DNA from: Fundidesulfovibrio magnetotacticus
GTDB lineage: Bacteria > Desulfobacterota > Desulfovibrionia > Desulfovibrionales > Desulfovibrionaceae
Assembly: GCF_013019105.1 (NCBI RefSeq)
Contig: NZ_BLTE01000007.1
Span: forward strand, 1 to 64,000
Direction of reading: 5' to 3'
Length of the DNA: 64,000 nucleotides
The notes beneath the pieces are model-generated. The model did no database searches. It was not told where the DNA came from and saw nothing but the letters and a program-made list of their open reading frames with translations. The position numbers were made by a program, and so were the translations under genes. Below are positions 54,116-62,176 of this stretch, one piece after another (position 1 is the first letter of the stretch; every line of letters starts with the position of its first letter).

Positions 54116-55326
54116 CCCCTCCTTCGGACGACGGGCCGCAGCGCCTGTTCACCTACGACTTCGCGGTGCTCACCCTGGCGGCGGCCTTCGGCTTCTGCAA
54201 CATCGCCGTGTTCTACGGGCTGGCAAGCTGGCTGGAGCGCCAGGGCGTGGACCCGGCCTGGCGCGGGGCCGTGATCGCGGCCGAGCCCATGGCCGCGCTG
54301 GCGGTCCGGCCCTTCCTGAGCGTGCTCGTCACCGCGCGGCGCGCCCTCCTGCTGGCGCGCCTCTCCCTGGCGGGTCTGGGGCTCGCGCTGCCCTGCTACC
54401 AGTTCGCGCACTCCGTCCCGGAGTTGCTGGCGGTGCGCATCTTCCACGGGCTCTCGTTCGTGTGCCTGGTGAGCGCGGTGATGGCGCTCCTGGCGCGCAC
54501 CGTGCCCCCGAAGCTTTCGGGCCGGGCCTTCGGATACTTCTCGCTGGCGTCGCTGGTGCCCTACGCCCTCATGCCCCCGCTGACCGAATGGCTCCTGCCG
54601 CGCGCGGGGGGCGAGGCCCGGGCCTACGCCTGGACGGCGCTTCTGACCCTGCCCGCCCTGGCGCTCATGGTTCCCCTTGGCAAGCGTCTGGGGCGAAAGG
54701 CCTTCCCACCGGAGGAGCGCCACGGGCCTTCGCGCGCGGAGATCCTGGAGAACCTGGGCAGGCCGCCGGTCCTGCTGCTCCTGGGCGCGAACCTTCTGGC
54801 GTTCGCGGCCACCACCCAGGTGTTCTTCTTCGCCAAGCCCTACGCCCTTTCCTTGGGCCTGGCCGATCCGGGGCTTTTCTTCACCGTGTCCACCGGCGCA
54901 TCCATCGCCGTGCGGGTGCTGGCCGGGCCGTACTACGACAGGCTGCCCCGGCGCACGGCCGCCCTTTCGGCCCTGGCGCTGCTCGGCGCGTGCATTGTCC
55001 TTTTCCCCCTGGCGGCGAGCGCGACGACCTTCCTGGCCCTGGCCGGGGTCTACGGTTCGTGCCTGGGCGTGGCCATGCCCCTGGCCAACGCCGCCATGTT
55101 CCTGGAGTCGCCCGCGCGCCTGCGGGGCATGAACATGAACCTGATGCTCTTCATGATGGACGCGGGGTACGTGCTGGGGCCGCTGGCGGGCGGCGCGCTG
55201 CTGGCCGGTTCCGGGGGCTTCGGGGCGCTGTTCGGCGTGAGCGCTGCCTGCGCGACGGGGGCGGCGCTCCTCTACCTGCCCCTGGCCGCGCGGGAGCTGC
55301 GCGCCGGGGCGGACGCGCCGCACTGA
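54112..55326 (+). CDS. Major facilitator superfamily transporter
   Basis: 404 aa with about 12 membrane helices. FAVLTLAAAFGFCNIAVFYGL begins helix 1; a cytoplasmic loop (about 195-225, basic and acidic) separates the two six-helix halves; VRVLAGPYYDRLPRRTA matches the inter-helix motif A-like pattern in the second half. Overlapping translation with the aminotransferase suggests it exports the product or imports a precursor of the same pathway. Very GC-rich. Confidence 0.85.
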   Translation: MTPPSDDGPQRLFTYDFAVLTLAAAFGFCNIAVFYGLASWLERQGVDPAWRGAVIAAEPMAALAVRPFLSVLVTARRALLLARLSLAGLGLALPCYQFAHSVPELLAVRIFHGLSFVCLVSAVMALLARTVPPKLSGRAFGYFSLASLVPYALMPPLTEWLLPRAGGEARAYAWTALLTLPALALMVPLGKRLGRKAFPPEERHGPSRAEILENLGRPPVLLLLGANLLAFAATTQVFFFAKPYALSLGLADPGLFFTVSTGASIAVRVLAGPYYDRLPRRTAALSALALLGACIVLFPLAASATTFLALAGVYGSCLGVAMPLANAAMFLESPARLRGMNMNLMLFMMDAGYVLGPLAGGALLAGSGGFGALFGVSAACATGAALLYLPLAARELRAGADAPH

Positions 55327-55452
55327 GCCGCAGCCGGCCCGGCTCCCTCGTCCCACCGGCAGCATCCCCCGGGGCCCCCTTCGCGGGCCGTCGCCGCCGA
55401 CCGATCGGAAGACGATCGGATACGTCCGGTCTGTTCAATTCGCCCACCGGCT

Positions 55453-55539
55453 CCGGCCCTGGCCCCCCTGAGCGCGCCGCACGGCGGACCGATTTGAAGA
55501 CGATCCACCGTGCGGCGCGCTCAGGGGGACCAGGACCGG
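55453..55539. repeat. Large inverted repeat, probable bidirectional terminator
   Basis: A perfect 21-bp arm (55464-55484, beginning CCCCCTGAGCGC) pairs with 55508-55528, and pairing continues outward with G-U or single mismatches to 55453 and 55539, giving about 32 bp in all. The 23-nt loop contains one of the GACCGAT...GACGATC units. It lies between convergent genes. Confidence 0.75.
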
Positions 55540-55563
55540 AACCTGCGGCCTTACCGGTGAAGC

Positions 55564-55637
55564 CCGCGAAGCAATTGCGGGTCCAGGGGGGTCACCCCCC
55601 TGGCGGGAGAGTCCAGAGAGGGCAGCGCCCTCTCTGG
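55564..55637. repeat. Chain of three hairpins, composite repeat element
   Basis: Three back-to-back palindromes: CCGC/GCGG (55564-55580), CCAGGGGGG/CCCCCCTGG (55583-55603) and CCAGAGAGGGC/GCCCTCTCTGG (55613-55637). The regular layout, followed by GCCGCCGGAGGC, suggests a mobile or repeated intergenic element rather than a simple terminator. Confidence 0.55.
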
Positions 55638-55651
55638 CCGCCGGAGGCCTC

Positions 55652-56476
55652 CTAAAGGGCCAGGCGCAGCAGGAGGTTCCCCGCCACAGCGCGACGGTAT
55701 TCGGCCGAGGCGCGCAGGTCGTCGATAGGCGCGATCTCTTCGCGCAGGGTCTCGGCGGCGTCCAGGAGCGTTTCCCGGTCCAGGTGTCGTCCGGTGAGCA
55801 GGGCTTCGGCCCGGGGGCAGCGCACGGCCGTGGGGGCCACGCTGCCCAGGGCCAGGCGAGCCTGCGTCACCCTGCCCTCCCCGTCCAGGCGTATGGTCGC
55901 CGCGAGGCTGACCACCGCGATGGCCAGGGCCTTGCGCCGTCCCACCTTCTCGAAGTGCTGGATTTCCCCGGGCTCAGGCAGGCGCACGAGGGCCGCCGAG
56001 ACGATCTCCCCGGGCGAGAGGGCCGTGCGGCCAGGCCCCAGCAGGAACCCGGACAGGGGGACCAGCCGGACGCCCCGGCGGGATGTCAGCTCCACCTGGG
56101 CGTCCAGGACGGCGAGCGGCGGGAGGGCGTCCCCGGCGGGCGAGGCCGTGGCGAGGTTGCCCCCCAGGGTGCCCATGTTGCGGACGAGCGGCGAGCCCAG
56201 CTCGGAGAGCGCCCGGGCCAGCACGGGCAGCCGCACGGCCGCCAGGGGATGGCGCAGGAGCCGGGCGTGGGTTTCGCACGCGCCCAGGCGCAGCAGGCCC
56301 CCCTCCTCGCGCACGCCCTGCAGGCAGGCGATGCGCTCCAGGCAGGCGATGCGCTCCGGGCGTGCCGGGGCGCGGCGCGCCAGGAGGTCGGTGCCTCCGG
56401 CCATGGCCGTGTAGCCGTCCTCCAGCAGGGGCCAGAGTTCCTCCAGGGAGCGCGGAGAGCGCACGTCGGGGGTCAC
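55652..56476 (-). CDS. Molybdenum hydroxylase FAD-binding subunit (XdhB/CoxM-like)
   Basis: 274 aa from a GTG at 56476 that overlaps the previous stop (GTGA). FAD-binding motifs of the xanthine dehydrogenase medium subunit: YTAMAGGTDLLAR (residues about 19-31, AGGTxL loop) and SPLVRNMGTLGGNLATASPAGD with the IRNxGTxGGN signature. The C-terminal CO-dehydrogenase flavoprotein domain follows. No extra [4Fe-4S] loop like that of 4-hydroxybenzoyl-CoA reductase is seen. It passes electrons from the Fe-S subunit to its acceptor. Confidence 0.92.
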   Translation of the reverse strand: MTPDVRSPRSLEELWPLLEDGYTAMAGGTDLLARRAPARPERIACLERIACLQGVREEGGLLRLGACETHARLLRHPLAAVRLPVLARALSELGSPLVRNMGTLGGNLATASPAGDALPPLAVLDAQVELTSRRGVRLVPLSGFLLGPGRTALSPGEIVSAALVRLPEPGEIQHFEKVGRRKALAIAVVSLAATIRLDGEGRVTQARLALGSVAPTAVRCPRAEALLTGRHLDRETLLDAAETLREEIAPIDDLRASAEYRRAVAGNLLLRLAL

Positions 56477-56958
56477 GGCTTCTCTCCACGCAGGGTCCGG
56501 GCGGCGTCCAGCACGGCGTCCACGACCTTCACGTAGCCGGTGCAGCGGCAGAGGTTGCCCGAGAGAGCCCGGCGGGCCTCGTCCCGGTCCGGCGCGGGGT
56601 CGCGCGCGAGCAGTTCCGAGGCCGCGATGGTCATGCCCGGGGTGCAGTAGCCGCACTGCACGGCCCCGGCGGCGGCGAACGCGGCCTGGACGGGGTGCGG
56701 ATTCTCCAGCGTCCCCAGCCCCTCTGCCGTGACCACCTCGCGCCCCTCCAACTGGGCGGCCAGCATCAGGCAGGAGAGCCGGGCCTCGCCGTCCACCAGC
56801 ACGGCGCAGGCCCCGCACTCGCCCGAGCCACAGCCCTCCTTGGCGGCGGTGAGGCCCAGGTCCTCGCGCAGGAGGTCCAGGACGCGCCTGCCGGGGGCGG
56901 CCTCCAGGCGCACGGGCGCGCCGTTCAGGGTGAACTCCAGGGTGACGGTCGCGCTCAT
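56473..56958 (-). CDS. Molybdenum hydroxylase [2Fe-2S] subunit (XdhC/CoxS-like)
   Basis: 161 aa, the usual length for the small subunit; ATG at 56958 with GGGAGG 6 nt upstream. The plant-type [2Fe-2S] site is CGSGECGACAVLVDGEARLSC (Cys near 42, 47, 50 and 62). The second site has CGYCTPGM and NLCRCTGY (Cys near 101, 104, 136 and 138). Both clusters are complete. It overlaps the Mo-subunit stop (ATGA) and the FAD-subunit start. Confidence 0.94.
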   Translation of the reverse strand: MSATVTLEFTLNGAPVRLEAAPGRRVLDLLREDLGLTAAKEGCGSGECGACAVLVDGEARLSCLMLAAQLEGREVVTAEGLGTLENPHPVQAAFAAAGAVQCGYCTPGMTIAASELLARDPAPDRDEARRALSGNLCRCTGYVKVVDAVLDAARTLRGEKP

Positions 56959-59216
56959 CGTGCGCCTCCCATGGCCGCGAGCACCTCTTCGGGGGTGACG
57001 GGCAGACGGCGCGCGTCCAGGCCCACCGCGTCCTCCAGGGCCTGGGCCGCGGCGGGCCCCGGGCCGTGCACGCCCACCTCGCCCATGCCCTTGAGCCCGT
57101 GCGGGCCGCTGGGCTCGTGGCCCTCCACGCTGAGAGACTCCAGATCGGGCAGGTCGAGGGCGGTGGGGATCAGGTAGCGGTCCAGACCGTCGGCGCGGAT
57201 GAGCCCTTCTTGAACGGCTAGGTCCTCGAAGAGGGCGAAGCCGACGCCCTGGGCCGACGCGCCCTGCACCTGGCGCTCCACGCCCTGGGCGTCGAACACG
57301 CGGCCGCACTCCACGGCCGTGACGCAGCGCGCAAGCTCCACCTGACCGGTGAGCTCGTCGGCCTCCACGGCGCACACGCACGCGGCGTGGGAATAAAAAC
57401 GGTGCGGGAAGCCCAGGCGGAACTCCCGGCCGGTGTCGGGCGGGCTCTCCACCACGGGCGAGACGAACTGGTCGACGCAGATGCGGTCGTCGCGCTGGAG
57501 CATGGAGGCGATCAGGGCCAGGGGCACGCTGCGGCCGCCGGTCGGGTCCGTGACGGCCCCGGGCGCCAGGACCAGGCGGTGCGGTTCGTCGGCCAGCAGG
57601 AAGAGGGCGGCGCGGGCCTGGAGCTTCTCGCGCATGGCCGCGCAGGCCTTGAGGAGCGCGTTGCCGTAGACGTAGGTGGTGCGGCTGGCCGAGGAGGACC
57701 CGGCGGGCAGGCACAGGCGCGTGTCGGGCCGGACCACCTCGAAGGCGGAGGGCGGCTGGTCCAAGGCCTGGGCGGCCATGCGCGCGAAGGCCAGGGAGTT
57801 GCCCTGGCCCATGTCCGGCACGGAGTTGTAGATGCGGAAGGTCCCGGCCCGCGTGAGTTCCAGCTTGGCGGCGGCCGCGTCGGGCAGGCCCCGGCCGTAG
57901 CCCATGGCGTTGCACGAGGCCGCGATGCCCACGCCCCGGCGCTTGAAGGCCGGGGCCTGCGCCTTCCAGGCCTCCCGGTCCTTCCAGACGGGATGGTCCA
58001 TCACGGCCTCCAGGCACTCGGCCGCCCCCGTGGGGGACTCCATCGCCACGCCCGCGCAGTTCAGCTCGCCCGGGCGCAGGGCGTTCCTCAGGCGGAGGGC
58101 GGCCGGGTCCATGCCCAGGCGCGCGGCCAGCAGGTCCAGGGTCCGCTCCAGGGCGAAGCTGGCCTGGGCCACGCCGAAGCCCCGGAAGGCCCCGCCCACG
58201 GGGTTGTTGGTGTAGGCGCAGAAGCCCTCCACGCGTGTGTGCGGAACGGCGTAAGGCCCGCCCGCGTGCTCCATGGCCAGGGCCATGATTTCCACGGCCA
58301 GGTGGGCGTAGGGGCCGGAATCGAAATGCATGACGCACTCCAGGGCCTTGAGCGCCCCGGTTCGCGAGGCCCCCAGGCGCACCCGGATGCGCGCGGCGTG
58401 GCGCTTGTACCCGGCCAGAAAGGTCTCCTCGCGGTTCCAGCACATGCGCACCCAGCGCCCGCCGCCGTGCAGCGCGGCCAGGGCAAGCAGGCACTGCACC
58501 GTGGCCCCGTCCTTGCCGCCGAAGCCGCCACCCAGGGAGGGGGCGCGCACGCGCACCTTCATGGGGTCCAGGCCCAGGGCGTGGCCGATCTCGAAGCGGT
58601 CGCGGAAGGGGGCCTGGGTGGAAACCACCATCTCGATGCCGCCGTTGCGGGTGCGCCGGGCCGCGCCGTTGGGCGGCTCCAGAAAGGCATGCTCCTGCAT
58701 GGGGGTCTCGAAGACGCCCTCCGCCACCGCATGGCACTGCGCAAAGGCCCCCGGGGCGTCGCCCTTCTCCACCAGGGCATGGGCCAGGAGGTTGCCGCCC
58801 TCCCGGCCGGGATGGACCAGGGGTGCGCCCGGAGCGAGGGCCTCTTCGGCATCGAAGACGCCTGGCAGGGGGTCGAACTCCACGCGGATGCGTTCCAGGG
58901 CATGGGCCAGGGCCTGCCTGTCCACGGCCAGCACCAGGGCCACGGCGTCCCCGGCGTGTCGCACGGCGTCCACGGCCAGCACGGGATGGTCCTTGTGCAC
59001 GATGCCCTGGCGGTTGGTCCCGGGCACGTCGGCCCCGGTGAGCACGGCCAGCACGCCCGGCACGGCGCGGGCCTCGCCCGTGTGCACGGTCCTGATTCCG
59101 GCGTGCGCAACGCCCGCGCGTTTGGCTCCGGCCCAGAGGCAGTCCGGCGGGAGGAAATCCGTGGCGAAGCGCTCCGCGCCCACGGCCTTGGAGAGGGTGT
59201 CCGGCAGGTGCGTCAC
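56955..59216 (-). CDS. Molybdenum hydroxylase large subunit (XdhA/CoxL-like)
   Basis: About 753 aa from a GTG at 59216 (GAGG 6 nt upstream); a GTG at 59237 is also in frame. Aldehyde oxidase/xanthine dehydrogenase a/b hammerhead domain (about 10-115), then the molybdopterin-binding domains with PSLGGGFGGKDGATVQ, VGGAFRGFGVAQASF and the active-site region ending GPHGLKGMGEVGVHGPGPA, where GxGE carries the catalytic Glu. It hydroxylates or dehydrogenates an aromatic, N-heterocyclic or aldehyde substrate using water. The order Mo, Fe-S, FAD with overlaps is a complete enzyme. Substrate is unknown. Confidence 0.92.
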   Translation of the reverse strand: MTHLPDTLSKAVGAERFATDFLPPDCLWAGAKRAGVAHAGIRTVHTGEARAVPGVLAVLTGADVPGTNRQGIVHKDHPVLAVDAVRHAGDAVALVLAVDRQALAHALERIRVEFDPLPGVFDAEEALAPGAPLVHPGREGGNLLAHALVEKGDAPGAFAQCHAVAEGVFETPMQEHAFLEPPNGAARRTRNGGIEMVVSTQAPFRDRFEIGHALGLDPMKVRVRAPSLGGGFGGKDGATVQCLLALAALHGGGRWVRMCWNREETFLAGYKRHAARIRVRLGASRTGALKALECVMHFDSGPYAHLAVEIMALAMEHAGGPYAVPHTRVEGFCAYTNNPVGGAFRGFGVAQASFALERTLDLLAARLGMDPAALRLRNALRPGELNCAGVAMESPTGAAECLEAVMDHPVWKDREAWKAQAPAFKRRGVGIAASCNAMGYGRGLPDAAAAKLELTRAGTFRIYNSVPDMGQGNSLAFARMAAQALDQPPSAFEVVRPDTRLCLPAGSSSASRTTYVYGNALLKACAAMREKLQARAALFLLADEPHRLVLAPGAVTDPTGGRSVPLALIASMLQRDDRICVDQFVSPVVESPPDTGREFRLGFPHRFYSHAACVCAVEADELTGQVELARCVTAVECGRVFDAQGVERQVQGASAQGVGFALFEDLAVQEGLIRADGLDRYLIPTALDLPDLESLSVEGHEPSGPHGLKGMGEVGVHGPGPAAAQALEDAVGLDARRLPVTPEEVLAAMGGAR

Positions 59217-59223
59217 GGCGGCC

Positions 59224-60510
59224 TCAGAGGGTGGCACAGGCGCGGGCGTGGTCCGCCCGGATGTGTCCGAGGATGGCCCTGGCCCTGTCCGAATGGAGGT
59301 TGATGGCCTCGAACTCGGGCTCCACGTAGAGCTTCTGCATGAGGATGGCGTCCGGGCCGAACCAGATGGGGATGAGCCCGCCCAGGAAGAAGCCGCGCTC
59401 CCGCAGGGCCTCCACCGCGAAGGCCGCGCCGGGCTCGCCCGCGTTCACGTACACCTGGAGCACGGCCAGGCCCCTCTGGACCGCCTCCCGGTCCAGAAGC
59501 GCGGCGATGTCCGGGAAATCGGCCCCCACGGCGAGCGCCTGCGCCCGCTCCACCTGGGCGAAATCGAAGGATCGGCGCTCCAGTGAGGTCCGGGCGGCGA
59601 GGGGCTGGTCCGCCGGGCTCCAGCGGATGGCGCGCTCCAGGCGGAAGCCCTCCAGGATCAGCTCCAGGGCGGGGCGGCAGCATTCCGGCAGGTGCAGGGG
59701 CATGGAGCGGTCGCGGTCCACGCGCGCGCCCAGGAGGCAGCTCACGCGGCGCGCGCCCGCGCCCTCCTTCTCGTAGGCCCCGGCGGGCATGAGGGCCACC
59801 TCCAGGCCGCACTCGGAGTAGCCCCATTTGTCCACGAGCTTCTGGGTGACGGTGTGCGTGCACACGGCCTCCCCGAAAAAGCCCTGGGCCTGGGTCATGG
59901 TGTGCGAGAGGCGATCCATCTCCCGGATGATCCGGGCGGCCATGCGCGTCTCGCGGTATTCGGGGGCCACCATCACCTGCCCGAACTCGAAGAGCGCCTT
60001 GTTGGGCGGAGAGCTTTGATAGAAGGCCCCCTGCCCCGCCACGGAGCCGTCGTCCAGGCGGGCCACCACCGTGAGCAGGGCTCCCTCGGCGTTGAGTTGC
60101 TCGATGCGCTCGGGGACGTAGTAGTCCTCCACGGGGTAGCGGTCGCCGTAGACGGAGTAGAAAAGCTGGGCCACGCCCCGGCCGTCGCCGGGACGCAGGG
60201 GGCCGACCTCGTAGTCGCGGCCGGGGTTCACCGTCTTCCAGTCCCGGCGGATGCGGCCGATGGGGCTCTCTCCCCGCACGCGCTCACGGATGTAGGCCGC
60301 AAAATCGTCCAGGGTGCGCAGCGAGAGGGAGTCGCGCTCGTCGATGGACAGGCCGTAGCGGCTCTCCACGGCCAGGGAGAAGGCCGGATAGTCCAGGGAA
60401 TCCACCCCCTGACGCAACAGCGGCGCTTCGGAGCGCACGGCCCCGGCCACGGCCCGGTCCACCCCCGCCTCCATGAGCAGTTCGCGCAGTTCCTGGATCA
60501 GCTGTTCCAC
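59224..60510 (-). CDS. Acyl carrier protein fused to a GNAT-type acyltransferase
   Basis: 428 aa from a GTG at 60510 (AGGAGG 4 nt upstream). Residues 1-85 are an ACP: VEQLIQELRELLMEAG helix 1 and GVDSLDYPAFSLAVE with the phosphopantetheine Ser in D-S-L (about 38). Residues about 100-250 are a GNAT domain: YEVGPLRPGDGRGVAQLFYSVYG, VARLDDGSVAGQGAF, GQVMVAPEYRETRMAARII. The last 150 residues (RGLAVLQVYVNAGEPG, GFFLGGLIPIWFGPDAILMQKL) parallel the end of the protein at 51715-53022. The carrier is placed between the acyl-AMP ligase and the Mo hydroxylase, suggesting a tethered substrate. Confidence 0.82.
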   Translation of the reverse strand: MEQLIQELRELLMEAGVDRAVAGAVRSEAPLLRQGVDSLDYPAFSLAVESRYGLSIDERDSLSLRTLDDFAAYIRERVRGESPIGRIRRDWKTVNPGRDYEVGPLRPGDGRGVAQLFYSVYGDRYPVEDYYVPERIEQLNAEGALLTVVARLDDGSVAGQGAFYQSSPPNKALFEFGQVMVAPEYRETRMAARIIREMDRLSHTMTQAQGFFGEAVCTHTVTQKLVDKWGYSECGLEVALMPAGAYEKEGAGARRVSCLLGARVDRDRSMPLHLPECCRPALELILEGFRLERAIRWSPADQPLAARTSLERRSFDFAQVERAQALAVGADFPDIAALLDREAVQRGLAVLQVYVNAGEPGAAFAVEALRERGFFLGGLIPIWFGPDAILMQKLYVEPEFEAINLHSDRARAILGHIRADHARACATL

Positions 60511-60530
60511 AAAACCTCCTGCGGGACGCC

Positions 60531-62018
60531 TCAGCCCTGGCGCAGCACGAAGCGCCGCACCTTGCCGGTGGACGTCCTGGGCAGCTCGGACACGCACTCG
60601 AAGCGCGCCGGGCACATGTGTTGGGGCAGGCGCTCCAGGAGGAACCGCCGCCATTCCAGATCCAGAGCCTTGCCGGGGACCGCGCCCGGGGCCGGCACCA
60701 CGAAGGCGCAGACCACTTCCGCGCCCGCCGCGCGCCGCGCCGCCACCGCGCACTCGGCCACGGCGGGATGGCGCAGAAGCTCCTCCTCCACCCGCACCGG
60801 CGACACCCACTGGCCGCCGGACTTGAGCATGTCGTCGCTGCGGCCCCGGTGCGAGAAAAAGCCTCCCTCCTCCACGAACACGTCCCCGGTGCGCAGCCAG
60901 CCGCCGGGAAGCATGGCCTCGCGGGTCTTGTCGGGCCGGTTCCAGTAGCCCCGGCAGAGGCCCTCGCCCCGGATGAGCAGGTGGCCCTCGCTGCCCGGGG
61001 GCGCGTCGCCGCCCTCGTCGTCCACGAGGCGCACCTCGAAGCCCGGCACGGGCTGCCCGGCGCTGCCCGCCCGGGAGCGCCCCTTGCGGTTGGAGACGAA
61101 GACGTTGAAGGCCTCGGTGGAGCCGATGCCATCCAGGATCTCCCGCCCGGCGAGCCGCAGCCACTCCTCGTGCAGAAGCGGCGGCAGGGCCTCGCCCGCG
61201 CTGTAGCAGAGCGCCGGGACGAACGGCTTCATGGCGGGCTCGTAGACCCGAAGCATGGCGTTGTAGAGCGTGGGCACGCCGAAGAAGGCCGTGGGCCGGT
61301 GGAGGGCCATCAGGTCGAAGGCGTCGCCCGGGCCGGGCTTGCCGGGGAAGAGCGCCGTGGCCGCACCGGCCGCCAGGGGCAGCGCCAGGCTGGCCAGCAG
61401 GCCGTAGGCGAAGAAGAGCTTGCTGGAGGAGAACACCACGTCCGAAGGCCCCAGTTCCAGCACCCGGCCCCAGGTCCTGTGCGGGACGAGCAGGTTCTCC
61501 TGGGCGTGGGGCACGCCCTTGGGGTTTCCGGTGGAGCCGGAGCTGTAGAGCATGAAGCCGGGATGGGCCGGATCAGCCGGGCGAGGGGCGAAGCCCTCGG
61601 GGGCTTCGTCCAAGTCCGGCGGCCCCAGATCGCCGCAGGTCACGGCGGGGCGGTCCGGTCCGGCCGCCTCCAGGGAGGGGTGGCCCGGCACGGTGAGCAG
61701 GAGCCGCGCGCCGCTGTCTTCCAGCAGGAAGGCGTAGTCCGAGGGTTTGAGCGTGGTGTTCACCGGCACGGGGCAGGCTCCGGCGAGCATGGCTCCCAGG
61801 AAGGCGCAGACGAAGGCCGGGGTGTCGGGCAGAACGAGCAGGACGCGCTCGCCGGGCCGCACGCCCCGGGCGTCGAGGTAGGAGGCGAAGCGCAGGGAGC
61901 GCTCTTTCAGCGCGCCGTACGTGAGGTTCGAGCCGCCGAAGAGGTACGCGGTGCGTTCGGCCCCCAGGGAGTGCCCCAGTTCCAGCAGGTCCCAGGCCGC
62001 GTTGCGTCCTTCCATCAT
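60531..62018 (-). CDS. Acyl/aryl-AMP ligase (benzoate-CoA ligase-like)
   Basis: 495 aa from the ATG at 62018 (AAGGAGG 5 nt upstream). ANL-superfamily motifs: A3 YSSGSTGNPKGVPH, A5 GIGSTEAFNVF, A7 WLRTGDVFVEEGG, A8 HRGRSDDMLKSGGQWVSPVRVEEEL, and A10 PRTSTGKVRRF with the catalytic Lys. Sequence style (SSKLFFAYGL, SGGQWVSPVEVE) is close to benzoate-CoA ligases, so an aromatic acid is a likely substrate. It ends 21 bp before the ACP-GNAT gene and may load that carrier instead of CoA. Confidence 0.9.
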   Translation of the reverse strand: MMEGRNAAWDLLELGHSLGAERTAYLFGGSNLTYGALKERSLRFASYLDARGVRPGERVLLVLPDTPAFVCAFLGAMLAGACPVPVNTTLKPSDYAFLLEDSGARLLLTVPGHPSLEAAGPDRPAVTCGDLGPPDLDEAPEGFAPRPADPAHPGFMLYSSGSTGNPKGVPHAQENLLVPHRTWGRVLELGPSDVVFSSSKLFFAYGLLASLALPLAAGAATALFPGKPGPGDAFDLMALHRPTAFFGVPTLYNAMLRVYEPAMKPFVPALCYSAGEALPPLLHEEWLRLAGREILDGIGSTEAFNVFVSNRKGRSRAGSAGQPVPGFEVRLVDDEGGDAPPGSEGHLLIRGEGLCRGYWNRPDKTREAMLPGGWLRTGDVFVEEGGFFSHRGRSDDMLKSGGQWVSPVRVEEELLRHPAVAECAVAARRAAGAEVVCAFVVPAPGAVPGKALDLEWRRFLLERLPQHMCPARFECVSELPRTSTGKVRRFVLRQG

Positions 62019-62176
62019 GCGCGCCTCCTTGGCGGCGTCAGCGGAGGCTTCGCGCGGACCGGAGCCCGTCCGGCATCGCGTGGCGCCCCTGGCATCGGTC
62101 AAAGGTAGATTGTTCCTCCCGGCGCGTCAAACAAGCCAGGAAAGATTCCCCTCTCTCGCGCTCCTCCCCCCAGGAG

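Larger units (their letters stand above)
55327..55651. other. Gap between two converging operons, filled with inverted repeats
   Basis: No gene is seen. The left part has two similar units GACCGATCGGAAGACGATCG (55399-55418) and GACCGATTTGAAGACGATCC (55487-55506). The rest is taken up by a large inverted repeat (55453-55539) and a chain of hairpins (55564-55637), listed separately. Confidence 0.6.

Noticed and set aside
56959-58737. Upstream extension of the [2Fe-2S] subunit frame
   Set aside because: It runs out of frame through the Mo-subunit gene and is Arg/Gly/Pro-rich; the true start at 56958 has a ribosome site and the family's N-terminus.
57387-59303. Plus-strand frame of 638 codons opposite the Mo subunit
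   Set aside because: Gly/His/Gln/Ala-rich shadow of a well-supported enzyme gene.
60511-61164. Upstream extension of the ACP-GNAT frame
   Set aside because: Out-of-frame translation of the AMP ligase; the GTG at 60510 has AGGAGG and starts the ACP fold.
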